From assembly GCA_031283665.1 (NCBI GenBank), contig JAITBJ010000063.1:1-10788 (forward strand): DNA of 10,788 nt. Direction: 5' to 3'. This document shows, piece after piece, positions 1-6,331 of this stretch; the stretch's first letter is position 1; each line of letters opens with the position of its first letter. The stretch comes from Candidatus Opitulatrix cubana (GTDB lineage: Bacteria > Actinomycetota > Actinomycetes > Actinomycetales > Bifidobacteriaceae). Made by a program: the position numbers and the translations under genes. The notes beneath the pieces were generated by a model. It ran no database searches. It was given only the letters and a program-made list of their open reading frames with translations, and had not been told where the DNA came from.

Positions 1-23
1 ACAGTACTCCCAACGGGATTTGA
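1..23 (-). repeat. Partial direct copy of the tRNA-Glu 3' end
   Basis: These 23 bases are identical to 200-222, which hold the last 19 bases of the tRNA-Glu gene and 4 bases beyond it. The copy is in the same orientation, 199 bp further downstream of the tRNA. It stops in the T loop, where unrelated sequence (24 onward) takes over, so it cannot fold into a tRNA. It resembles the far att copy left by integration at a tRNA 3' end, or the remnant of a tandem duplication. It may extend beyond the left edge. Confidence 0.85.
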
Positions 24-165
24 GGTCGCTCAATGTTACAATTTGTGGGGTCGTTCGCTGCCAAAACGGTACTTGGCTTTCGCTCTCTGTTTTCGGCTTC
101 CTTGCTTAAATAGGAACACTACGCTTGCGCGGAAGCCTCAAACACCCCAAAATTGAACATTTCGC
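24..165. repeat. Structured imperfect palindrome between two tRNA-Glu 3' ends
   Basis: Bases 32-51 pair with 144-161 to give about 18 bp with single-base bulges at 38 and 45. Inside lie smaller inverted repeats: GCCAA/TTGGC at 60-64 and 73-77, and GGCTTCC/GGAAGCC at about 96-102 and 131-137. The interior is visibly richer in G and C than the flanks. It has no plausible ORF. Its left arm (28-55) recurs at 6328-6355 beside the tRNA-Asn copy. This could be a non-autonomous palindromic element or a structured RNA. I do not recognise the family. Confidence 0.6.
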
Positions 166-203
166 TTGAAAAATTTATTCAAATTGCCTTATCAGGAATA
201 CAG

Positions 204-276
204 TACTCCCAACGGGATTTGAACCCGTGTTACCGGCATGAGAAGCCGGCGTCCTAGGCCGCTAGACGATGGGAGC
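204..276 (-). tRNA. tRNA-Glu (anticodon CUC)
   Basis: The minus strand from 276 to 204 folds as a 73-nt cloverleaf. The acceptor stem is GCTCCCA/TGGGAGT with a G1-U72 pair and discriminator A. The anticodon stem is CCGGC/GCCGG around loop TTCTCAT, giving anticodon CTC. The T stem is ACGGG/CCCGT with loop TTCAAAT. CCA is not encoded, as is usual in Actinomycetota, so it must be added after transcription. The gene is flanked on both sides by partial copies of itself. Confidence 0.95.
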
Positions 277-389
277 TAGGTACTTTTATTCAGTTTTATA
301 CTCCATCGTCTAGCGGCCTATCAAGACAGTGCTATCTGGTCGCTAAAGCTCATCGTAGACGATGGGGACTAGTATATATTATTCAGTTT
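263..389. repeat. 93-bp-offset direct repeat of the tRNA-Glu 5' end and leader
   Basis: Bases 263-296 (tRNA-Glu 5' end plus its leader) and 356-389 align without gaps at an offset of exactly 93 bp, with 27 of 34 bases identical. The copy contains only about the first 14 bases of the tRNA. Between the two copies lies 301-318, an inverted copy of the tRNA 5' end with one C missing. Bases 301-312 therefore also pair with 356-367, giving a 12-bp stem that includes one G-T pair. Bases 312-318 can alternatively pair with 338-344. Confidence 0.7.
295..324 (-). promoter_or_regulatory. Putative tRNA-Glu promoter
   Basis: On the minus strand, TTGATA (324-319) and TATAAA (300-295) are separated by 18 bp. 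Transcription would start near 288, about 12 bases before the mature tRNA 5' end. The spacer (318-301) is an inverted copy of the tRNA-Glu 5' end. A second -10-like TATACT lies at 376-371 in the duplicated leader but has no good -35. Confidence 0.45.
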
Positions 390-435
390 ACTCTAGATTT
401 AGATTTTTAATTATTAGGTTTTCAAGATTTTGGAA

Positions 436-1674
436 TTATTTGAATTCAGTTTTTCTGCTGTAGACCAATAAAAATAAAAAGCATATAAGTGTAAACGCTG
501 TTAAAATGATAATAACTAATCTCATATGTAGCATCACAGCTAATGATGAGAAAATCAAAATTAGCACTGGTGTGGCTATATTTCCAAAGGTAAAAGCGAT
601 GCCTGAAATTGTTGAGAGTTTTTCAGGCGCTATTTTTTCAAAAGCTACAGTAGTAGACTTTGCAGAGACTATTGCAGTAAAAAATGCTACCAAAAATGAC
701 ACAATTATAAGAGCTATAAAGTTGTCAATGAAAAATGCACCAAACCAGATGAATGCACCAGCAAAAACTATATTTATTATTCCTTTTATACTCATTTTTT
801 TGAAAACAATTATCCCGATTAAGCCCCCTAATACCACACCCGCAAACTCTACTCCCTCAATGGAAACGATAGAAAACTGATAGGAAATGAGTGCAAATGA
901 GCTATCAGCCACAAGATGCATAATTATTAGTGTGAAGCCGGTCGCAAATATACTATTTATAAATGTTGCAGACACAATTGCATAAAAAACTTCTTTTATT
1001 TCAAACAGCTCTTTAATATCTTTGATTGTGCCTTTGCTAAATATCTTTTTAGATAAATCAGGCTTTGGCAATTTGTTTTCTGTTTTAGATTTTATAGACT
1101 TTGAAACAGCTAAAAATAATAGCAACGAACAAATAATAAGTCCTGAATTGATCAACGCTATATTTTGAAAACTAAACCACAAAATAAAAACTGCTCCAAT
1201 AGCATTAGCTAAAAAGGTCATAGTTTGTTTGAATGCTTGATTGACGCCTATTGCTTCTTGATAATCATCTTTTTTTACTATTAAGGGCAGAAAAGGAACT
1301 TTCAAATATGTTGTATAATAATCTAAAAGAGATGACACGCAATATAGAGCAACAATAATTGAAAACAAAATATAATTCCCACTAGCAAAAACCACTAAAA
1401 AAGAAATAATGAGGAAAATAACTGTGGCAAAAATGCTATTTGAAATAATTCCTTTGAATCTGTCTTTAGATTTATCAGCTATTATGCCTAATATAAAATT
1501 CAAAAAGATTGGTATTTGAGAAAGAACTGAAATCATCAAAACACCTATTTTAGGATTTGGTAAAGTGTCAGCAAGAGTGATAAGTGCTATATAATAAAAT
1601 CCCGCACAGATTACAGAAAGTTGATTTGAGAAAAATAAATATCTATAAGGTTTATTTTTTAGTAATACTTTCAT
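436..1674 (-). CDS. MFS transporter, probable exporter
   Basis: The 412-residue product is a polytopic inner-membrane protein with about 12 hydrophobic segments in two groups of six, split by a basic loop near residues 190-228. That is the standard size and layout of the major facilitator superfamily. Between segments 2 and 3, around residues 63-72, it carries a motif A-like G-x3-D-x4-R (Gly63, Asp67, Arg72), the MFS gating motif. Substrate cannot be read from the sequence; the general look is of the drug or siderophore exporter (MFS_3-like) branch. The start ATG overlaps the sod stop in an ATGA arrangement, so translation is probably coupled and the gene depends on sod transcription. No clear terminator follows the stop. 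Confidence 0.85.
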   Translation of the reverse strand: MKVLLKNKPYRYLFFSNQLSVICAGFYYIALITLADTLPNPKIGVLMISVLSQIPIFLNFILGIIADKSKDRFKGIISNSIFATVIFLIISFLVVFASGNYILFSIIVALYCVSSLLDYYTTYLKVPFLPLIVKKDDYQEAIGVNQAFKQTMTFLANAIGAVFILWFSFQNIALINSGLIICSLLLFLAVSKSIKSKTENKLPKPDLSKKIFSKGTIKDIKELFEIKEVFYAIVSATFINSIFATGFTLIIMHLVADSSFALISYQFSIVSIEGVEFAGVVLGGLIGIIVFKKMSIKGIINIVFAGAFIWFGAFFIDNFIALIIVSFLVAFFTAIVSAKSTTVAFEKIAPEKLSTISGIAFTFGNIATPVLILIFSSLAVMLHMRLVIIILTAFTLICFLFLLVYSRKTEFK

Positions 1675-2270
1675 AAACTAACGGCAACTTTTGTAAATCG
1701 CTTATTAGCATCTTCCCAGTTTATTATATTCCACCACGCATTTATATAATCTCCTCGCACATTTTTGTAATCTAAATAATATGCATGCTCCCAAACATCT
1801 AATAGTAAAATAGGTGTCAAACTCAATGCGAGATTAGCCTGATGATCAAAAAGCTGCACTATTTGCAAGCGTTTTGCAAGAGCATCCCAAACAAGCACAG
1901 CCCATCCAGCTCCTTGCACTCCAGCAGCTACTGCAGAAAATTGCTTTTTGAAAATCTCTAATGAGCCAAATTGGTCTCTAATTGCTTCAAGAAGTTCACC
2001 GTGAGCTTCTTGACCAGTAGGCGCCATATTATCCCAAAACAGACTGTGATTTACATGCCCTGCAAAATTGAAAGCATAGTTTTTTGAAAGCTGATTAATC
2101 TTTCCAAAATCATCTTTTTGTCTCGCATCTTCGAGCTGCTCAAGAGATTGATTTGCACCAGCCACATAAGCATTATGGTGTTTATCATGATGCAGTTCCA
2201 TAATAGCACCACTGATATATGGCTCTAAATCAGAATAGTCATAAGGAAGTTCAGGCAACTCATATTTCAT
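1671..2270 (-). CDS. sodA: Superoxide dismutase, Fe/Mn family
   Basis: This 199-residue cytoplasmic enzyme converts superoxide to oxygen and hydrogen peroxide. The four metal ligands are visible: His27 (in MELHHDKHH), His75 (in GHVNHSLFW), and Asp158 and His162 (in DVWEHAYYLDY). The N-terminal LPELPYDYSDLEPYISG and the central FNFAGHVNHS follow actinobacterial SodA. A DHQ motif near residues 142-144 resembles mycobacterial SodA. Motifs alone do not settle whether iron or manganese is used. Length is normal. No ribosome binding site precedes the ATG. A -10 hexamer TAAAAT ends 6 nt upstream, pointing to a leaderless transcript starting at this codon, although read-through from the regulator gene 20 bp upstream is also possible. 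Confidence 0.95.
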   Translation of the reverse strand: MKYELPELPYDYSDLEPYISGAIMELHHDKHHNAYVAGANQSLEQLEDARQKDDFGKINQLSKNYAFNFAGHVNHSLFWDNMAPTGQEAHGELLEAIRDQFGSLEIFKKQFSAVAAGVQGAGWAVLVWDALAKRLQIVQLFDHQANLALSLTPILLLDVWEHAYYLDYKNVRGDYINAWWNIINWEDANKRFTKVAVSL

Positions 2271-2276
2271 AGTTTA

Positions 2277-2282
2277 ATTTTA
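2277..2282 (-). promoter_or_regulatory. Putative -10 element of a leaderless sod promoter
   Basis: The minus strand reads TAAAAT followed by exactly 6 nt and then ATG of sod. RNA polymerase normally starts 7 bases after the hexamer, which is the A of the start codon. No convincing -35 is visible. The hexamer sits in the 20-bp gap between the regulator stop and sod, and could allow sod expression independent of the regulator gene. Confidence 0.45.
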
Positions 2283-2290
2283 TCAGAGAT

Positions 2291-2857
2291 TTAGTCTACA
2301 CCTAGACCGTCTTTGATTATAGAGCCAAGAACTTTTCCTCTCACACCTTTTTTTACATATCCATGAACTATTCCGAGTAAGTTTTTTCTGATATATCCTG
2401 TTATATCACCTTTAACCTCTCCTAAAACATTTCCCTCTACATTTCCAAAAATGTTATTAGCTCTTCCTATTATATTTCCCAAAACATTTCCATAGATATC
2501 TGCATCTATATTTCCAAAAACAATTTTTACATCTCCATGAATATCTTTTGTTATTTTTCCATATATATTTCCGTAAACAGTTTTAGTTTTTTTGCTTTCA
2601 TCAAGTTCTGTATTGCCATTTAGCAGATCATCAACGCTCATTTTGAGAGCAGAAGCTAAAAGCTGCAAAATGCTAGCATCAGGCATACTAGTGTTATTTT
2701 CCCATTTTGAAACTGCTTGATAACTCACAAAACATTTTTTTGCAAGTTCTTCCTGTGTCATTTCAAGCTGCTTACGGCGCTTTTTGATAGTGCTACCAAG
2801 TTCTAGTTTTTCATTAGTGCTAACATTTGCTTGTTCTGTTTTATTTTTCTCAGTCAT
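2291..2857 (-). CDS. XRE-family regulator with G-N-I/V repeat tail
   Basis: The 188-residue protein has a charged N-terminus, an XRE/HTH_3 DNA-binding domain at about residues 22-80 (core EELAKKCFVSYQAVSKWEN), and a C-terminal tail from about 93 to the end. The tail is built of near-tetrapeptide units of the form x-G-[NDKE]-[IV], for example YGNIYGKI, FGNVEGNV and LGEVKGDI. Such periodicity is typical of parallel beta-solenoids as in bactofilin-type proteins, so the tail may oligomerise; that is inference. I chose the ATG at 2857 over one 13 codons earlier because GAAAGGA lies 5 nt before it. The gene lies directly upstream of sod and MFS and diverges from a membrane-protein gene. Its targets are unknown; autoregulation through the intergenic palindromes is plausible. 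Confidence 0.8.
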   Translation of the reverse strand: MTEKNKTEQANVSTNEKLELGSTIKKRRKQLEMTQEELAKKCFVSYQAVSKWENNTSMPDASILQLLASALKMSVDDLLNGNTELDESKKTKTVYGNIYGKITKDIHGDVKIVFGNIDADIYGNVLGNIIGRANNIFGNVEGNVLGEVKGDITGYIRKNLLGIVHGYVKKGVRGKVLGSIIKDGLGVD

Positions 2858-2862
2858 ATTTT

Positions 2863-2870
2863 TCCTTTCG
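2863..2870 (-). promoter_or_regulatory. Ribosome binding site deciding the regulator start
   Basis: The minus strand reads CGAAAGGA, 5 nt before the ATG at 2857. The same CGAAAGG core precedes the genes at 3207 and 8881. It favours the shorter 188-residue product over an in-frame ATG 39 bp upstream that lacks such a site. Confidence 0.7.
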
Positions 2871-3073
2871 TTTATGTTTTTACTGATATAGTTCAAATTG
2901 TTTATAGTTTATAACCTAAAAACAAATTAAACTAATTTCAGTTTAGCCATTTTTTATAGATTATCAGCTTGAAAGGCGGTTGAATTTGCTAACTTATTCA
3001 GAGCATTTCTCAACTAACAGTTTAGTGGTGTATAATATTATTTTTCTATTAATTAATAAATAAAATAATCTTA

Positions 3074-3095
3074 ATTATAACATTTTTGTTATAAT
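3074..3095. promoter_or_regulatory. Perfect palindrome carrying divergent -10 hexamers
   Basis: ATTATAACA and TGTTATAAT form a perfect 9-bp inverted repeat around TTTT. TATAAT occurs at 3090-3095 on the plus strand and at 3079-3074 on the minus strand. The element could be a shared divergent promoter core, an operator for the neighbouring XRE protein, or both. No good -35 is visible on either side. Confidence 0.5.
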
Positions 3096-3104
3096 CTGTT
3101 CTAC

Positions 3105-3112
3105 GGGGGGGG
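3105..3112. repeat. G8 homopolymer tract in promoter region
   Basis: Eight consecutive G residues stand in otherwise AT-rich sequence, 10-17 bp downstream of the plus-strand TATAAT at 3090-3095 and therefore close to or within the transcript start. Tracts this long are prone to slippage in replication and, in some lineages, to polymerase stuttering. Confidence 0.8.
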
Positions 3113-3144
3113 TTCATGGATTTTCGTGTAGTATATAAATATAG

Positions 3145-3167
3145 AGCAGTGATTTATAAACATTGCT
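3145..3167. promoter_or_regulatory. Imperfect palindrome upstream of 3207, possible operator
   Basis: The arms AGCAGTG and CATTGCT are complementary apart from one G-T pair, around an AT-rich centre. It lies 39 bp before the start codon at 3207, where a repressor site would act. A transcription factor site and a short mRNA hairpin are both possible. Confidence 0.35.
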
Positions 3168-3206
3168 TTATAGTACAAAAATAATAAACTAACGAAAGGA
3201 AGTAAA

Positions 3207-3614
3207 ATGACAGAAAATGATGAGGCAAAGACCGCATCAATAAATAGAGGAAACGGAGTGTTCAAAAATAGAAGTAAATTATTTCTAACTAGTATTATAT
3301 TGGCAATGCTTTATATGCTTTTCGTCATTTGGTATTTTGGAAACTCAATAGGTAAAAGTGGCACACTTGGACAAGCAATTAGCACGGGTATAGCAGTACC
3401 TTTTGTCCAATCTCAACTCTTCTTTTTTGCGATAGGCGTTATTTTTGCTTGGGTAGGATTTGTGATAAAAAAAGCCTGGGGTGCATTGGTAGCAGCAATT
3501 TTATATTCTATAGGCACATTGTTATTTTTAGCATATTTCTGGTTTTCGATTCCTATACTTGTATTGGGATTTGTAGGTTTTGCAAATCAGAAAAAATTGA
3601 AAATTAAAGAATAA
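3207..3614 (+). CDS. Small membrane protein, unknown function
   Basis: The 135-residue product has a short charged N-terminus (about 24 residues) and four hydrophobic segments at roughly 25-44, 66-87, 90-110 and 113-126, ending in a basic tail (KKLKIKE). It is therefore a small cytoplasmic-membrane protein. No catalytic motif or known domain is recognisable. CGAAAGGAAG lies close before the ATG, a strong ribosome binding site. It is divergent from the XRE regulator and may be that regulator's target, an inference from position only. About 150 bp separates it from the next gene, so co-transcription is uncertain. Confidence 0.75.
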   Translation: MTENDEAKTASINRGNGVFKNRSKLFLTSIILAMLYMLFVIWYFGNSIGKSGTLGQAISTGIAVPFVQSQLFFFAIGVIFAWVGFVIKKAWGALVAAILYSIGTLLFLAYFWFSIPILVLGFVGFANQKKLKIKE

Positions 3615-3764
3615 TCTATAATATACATAAATTTAGTTTTATATTTTAGCTTGATTCTGTAGATTTGATATTTAAGTAATAGAAAATCTTTGTGTTCAAA
3701 GGGTCTATAGATGATAAACTTAGTTATAGAGTAAAACGTAAAAATAAATAATAAAGAGGGCTAG

Positions 3765-4547
3765 ATGGTTGTAAAAGATAAAAACTATTCGCAAGATGAG
3801 AATGGTGTTTGGTGGTATACAGATAAAGATGGAGCAAAATACTTCGCGAATCCCGATGGAGAGTATTTGCAGGAAAACTTGTATTCTGCAATTTATCCTC
3901 AGTTTTCAAAAAATCAGGTATCCCAAATAATAGCACCTAGTCTTGAAATTGACACGCAAAGACCTATGACTGTGAGCGTGTTAGTGGTATTAGGTACTAT
4001 AGCAACAATCTTTATGCCGATAGGAACTGTTATTCTTTCTGTTTTGACTTCAACAGTTTCAACTCTTTTCAGGGGCGTCTCGGGATTTAGTTATTTATCA
4101 TCAAGTTCGGCTCTTTCAAATTTAGGGGAGTCTGCTGGAGCGCTCGTTGGAAAATCAGTTTTATATATTTTACTTGGAGGCGTGTACTTTGTTTTATATT
4201 TATTATTCACAGCCGGTTTAGAGAGTAAAAAAATCAGAGCTTTTGATAATCTAATAATTATGGAAATTGTTGCATTTTGTGTATCATTTTTCGTAACAAT
4301 AATTGACGCATCAGCTCCTTATACCGATGGAGTGGCTATATTTTTTGCTGGCTTTTTTGCTGCATTAGTCGGTTTTGCAGTAAGGATAATAATTGTGCTT
4401 GTGGTTGGGAGAATAAGAACTGTAGATTATGCGTGGTATTCAATTGAAGAGGGTTATTCGCTTTGGCATTATTCTCGTTTTGCAAAATACATTACAAAAT
4501 TGCCTGCAGGATTATGGATGCCTAAAGGAAGTGTAACCCGTGGCTAA
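3765..4547 (+). CDS. Membrane protein with Trp/Tyr-rich N-terminal motif
   Basis: The 260-residue protein begins with a soluble segment containing GVWWYTDKDGAKYFANPDGEY around residues 14-34, a compact aromatic and Asp-Gly-rich motif like those of small beta-sheet domains. About four membrane segments follow, at roughly 69-98, 131-150, 161-181 and 189-214. A cytoplasmic-looking tail rich in Tyr and Trp ends the protein. I do not recognise the family. AAAGAGGG 4 nt before ATG supports the start. The last 8 bp overlap the next CDS, so the two are almost certainly one transcription unit and may act together at the membrane. Confidence 0.8.
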   Translation: MVVKDKNYSQDENGVWWYTDKDGAKYFANPDGEYLQENLYSAIYPQFSKNQVSQIIAPSLEIDTQRPMTVSVLVVLGTIATIFMPIGTVILSVLTSTVSTLFRGVSGFSYLSSSSALSNLGESAGALVGKSVLYILLGGVYFVLYLLFTAGLESKKIRAFDNLIIMEIVAFCVSFFVTIIDASAPYTDGVAIFFAGFFAALVGFAVRIIIVLVVGRIRTVDYAWYSIEEGYSLWHYSRFAKYITKLPAGLWMPKGSVTRG

Positions 4548-5925
4548 TAAAAAGGATATTTCAAAACCGCCAACGTTTAAATTAAAAAAAGGTGTTAAAA
4601 TCCAAAAAGATAATGTAGATAAAGAATCTGCAAAAAATGAACCTCCGAAATTTGTGAAGCCTCCTAAAAAAGATGCTCCAAAATTTAATACATCATCTTC
4701 TGCACTTAAGGCTTCTGCATCCGCAACTATTCCAGCTCCGGTAATAGATAAAAGCAAACCTAAAGTTAGTTTAATAAAGCGTTTGCAAAATCAGAAAAAA
4801 TCTATGACTGCAAAGCAAAAGAAGACAATGAAAAAGTTTATTATTATTGGTGGTAGTATTATTGCCGCTATTATTTTGTTTTTTATAACCGTGGCAATTT
4901 TGAACTCTACAGCATTTTCAGCTGAAAAGCAAGTGGAGGCTTATATGAATTCAATAAAAGATGGAAATCTTGATGAAGCTACACGCATTTCGCCTCCTGT
5001 GGATATACCTGATAATGCAAAACAGCTTTTGTTAGGAAATGCTGCAAATCAGTCAGGTCCGCTTGTTGATGAGGCTAATCGTATACATGATATATCTATA
5101 ACAGATGTGCAGGTTGACGGAAACACTGCTACTATGAAAGTTACATATTTTATAAAGGATACTTCACGAACTGATGAAATGAGTGCTCATATATCTTCAA
5201 ATTCATTTCTGTTTTTCCATAATTGGAGACTATCTTCTACTATGGTTAAACACTTTGAGGTTAAAACTAATGCAGATGGTGTTCAGAGCTTTACAGCGAA
5301 TAAAATTGAATTTGGTGTAGCAAGTGCTACAGGTTCAAGAACAGGAACAGCGTATGCATATCCTGGTATTTATAATGTGACAGCTGATGCAAAAAGCAAA
5401 TATATTAAAGGAGATAGTGGGGAAGTAATAGTGCCCACTTCAAGTGAAGTATCTTTAAAAATCACACCTACTGATAAATTGAAGCAAGCAATAAATGATG
5501 CAATAAAAAAAGAAATAGATGATTGTGTGAAAAGCGCTAATGATAATAACGGGAGCATACCTACAGGATGCCCTTGGAGTAGCTCATATTCGGGATCTTA
5601 CGGGTATACTAGTGATACATATAAGAATTATGATTGGTCTGTGACAAAATATCCTACTGTTCAAAATCTTAATTTTGAAAGCGGAAGTTTCACTTTAAAC
5701 TCTGGTGTTATGAGGTTGACATATGATTATCACGAATACGATTATGATTATTGCTCTTATGATTATAAACATAGTTTTTCTAGCACTGATAGAGATTCTT
5801 GCTATAGATGGATCGAAAAAGATAATACATCATCTGTTAGTGCTACATCAGGTACATATTCTATTAAGTTAGATGAAAAGAAAAATGAGAATATACAAGT
5901 GGAACTATCTAAATACGGATATTAA
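4540..5925 (+). CDS. Membrane-anchored extracytoplasmic protein, unknown function
   Basis: The 461-residue protein starts with GTG at 4540, with AAAGGAAG 8 nt upstream inside the preceding gene. Residues 1-97 are lysine- and proline-rich and probably cytoplasmic. Residues 99-121 form one membrane helix. The remaining 340 residues should lie outside. Soon after the helix comes a segment (AEKQVEAYMNSIKDGNLDEAT, 128-148) of the type seen in NTF2-like or DUF4878-like surface proteins. Near 326-346 a D-C-V-x-S...P-x-G-C-P-W pattern with Cys329 and Cys344 resembles a motif I associate with exported actinobacterial proteins. Residues 395-409 are Tyr/Asp-rich, and Cys405 and Cys421 could pair. The 8-bp overlap with the upstream gene implies coupled translation. 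Function is not known. Confidence 0.8.
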   Translation: MANKKDISKPPTFKLKKGVKIQKDNVDKESAKNEPPKFVKPPKKDAPKFNTSSSALKASASATIPAPVIDKSKPKVSLIKRLQNQKKSMTAKQKKTMKKFIIIGGSIIAAIILFFITVAILNSTAFSAEKQVEAYMNSIKDGNLDEATRISPPVDIPDNAKQLLLGNAANQSGPLVDEANRIHDISITDVQVDGNTATMKVTYFIKDTSRTDEMSAHISSNSFLFFHNWRLSSTMVKHFEVKTNADGVQSFTANKIEFGVASATGSRTGTAYAYPGIYNVTADAKSKYIKGDSGEVIVPTSSEVSLKITPTDKLKQAINDAIKKEIDDCVKSANDNNGSIPTGCPWSSSYSGSYGYTSDTYKNYDWSVTKYPTVQNLNFESGSFTLNSGVMRLTYDYHEYDYDYCSYDYKHSFSSTDRDSCYRWIEKDNTSSVSATSGTYSIKLDEKKNENIQVELSKYGY

Positions 5926-5963
5926 ATTATCCATAGAATAATAGTTTTAGATTTCAATTGTTT

Positions 5964-5991
5964 TTGAAAAGACTAAAAAAGAATATATACT
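5964..5991 (+). promoter_or_regulatory. Promoter of the tRNA-Lys/tRNA-Asn unit
   Basis: TTGAAA (5964-5969) and TATACT (5986-5991) are spaced by 16 bp, a near-consensus housekeeping promoter. The start would be near 5998, a few bases before tRNA-Lys at 6003. The 47-bp gap between the two tRNAs suggests one precursor. Confidence 0.65.
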
Positions 5992-6002
5992 ATTAATTAG
6001 GA

Positions 6003-6075
6003 GCGCCGGTAGCTCAGTTGGTAGAGCTACAGCCTTTTAAGCTGCAGGTCCCGGGTTCGAGCCCCGGCCGGCGTA
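6003..6075 (+). tRNA. tRNA-Lys (anticodon UUU)
   Basis: A 73-nt cloverleaf: acceptor GCGCCGG/CCGGCGT with a G-U closing pair and discriminator A, anticodon loop CTTTTAA giving TTT, and T arm CCGGG-TTCGAGC-CCCGG. The outer pair of the anticodon stem is an A-C mismatch (A27-C43). No CCA is encoded. Confidence 0.95.
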
Positions 6076-6122
6076 CTTTGGTTTTGGTGTTTAAACATTT
6101 ATTTGCTAAACTAAAATCACAG

Positions 6123-6195
6123 TCCCCCATAGCTCAGCTGGCAGAGCAATCGACTGTTAATCGATGTGTCGTTGGTTCAAGTCCAACTGGGGGAG
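6123..6195 (+). tRNA. tRNA-Asn (anticodon GUU)
   Basis: A 73-nt cloverleaf: acceptor TCCCCCA/TGGGGGA with discriminator G, anticodon stem ATCGA/TCGAT around CTGTTAA giving GTT, and T arm GTTGG-TTCAAGT-CCAAC. No CCA is encoded. Its 3' half is copied twice downstream, once inverted and once direct. Confidence 0.96.
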
Positions 6196-6248
6196 CTCTA
6201 AATTAGTTTCAATTCTAGTACATATAAATTCTATATATAGTATAACTA

Positions 6249-6331
6249 CTTGAACCAACGACACAAAAATAATACTGGTCGTTGAGCTTCTGAAAGAAGC
6301 GAAGTTGGTTCAAGTCCAACTGGGGGAGCTC
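6249..6331. repeat. Inverted and direct copies of the tRNA-Asn 3' half
   Basis: Bases 6249-6265 are an exact 17-nt inverted copy of tRNA-Asn positions 6165-6181. Bases 6304-6331 are an exact 28-nt direct copy of 6171-6198, running to 3 nt beyond the tRNA end. The two copies can pair (6249-6259 with 6304-6314, 11 bp). Within the loop, GCTTC-TGAAA-GAAGC (6286-6300) is a further perfect hairpin. The copies lack the D and anticodon arms, so this is not a functional tRNA. It may be a processed-element footprint or an att-like duplication, and may also act in transcript 3'-end formation. Confidence 0.8.

Larger units (their letters stand above)
2858..3206. promoter_or_regulatory. 349-bp divergent intergenic regulatory region
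   Basis: This very AT-rich gap separates the minus-strand regulator from the plus-strand gene at 3207. It contains a TATAAT at 3031-3036 (plus), the symmetric palindrome 3074-3095 with a -10 on each strand, a G8 tract at 3105-3112, and an imperfect palindrome at 3145-3167. The heptamer TTATAAC or its complement occurs at 2909-2915, 3075-3081 and 3088-3094 and could be an operator half-site. I see no convincing ORF or RNA gene in it. Confidence 0.5.

Noticed and set aside
1..203. CRISPR-like repeat array
   Set aside because: There are only two copies of the tRNA fragment, with one structured insert between them and no regular spacers.
277..375. A second, plus-strand tRNA gene at 301-367
   Set aside because: The segment has a stem made from inverted tRNA-Glu 5' ends but no anticodon arm or T arm, so it cannot be a tRNA.
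506..880. Open frame on the plus strand opposite the MFS gene
   Set aside because: The minus-strand frame encodes a full 12-helix MFS protein; the plus frame has no recognisable motif or ribosome site.
6018..6206. An open reading frame across the tRNA-Lys and tRNA-Asn genes
   Set aside because: It overlaps both cloverleaves, has no ribosome site, and its translation is only that of the tRNA sequences.
6277..6303. REP-type palindrome like the GGTCGTTGAGC repeats common in some Actinomycetota
   Set aside because: The first half resembles that motif, but the complementary second half does not follow. I note the likeness and do not assign the family.
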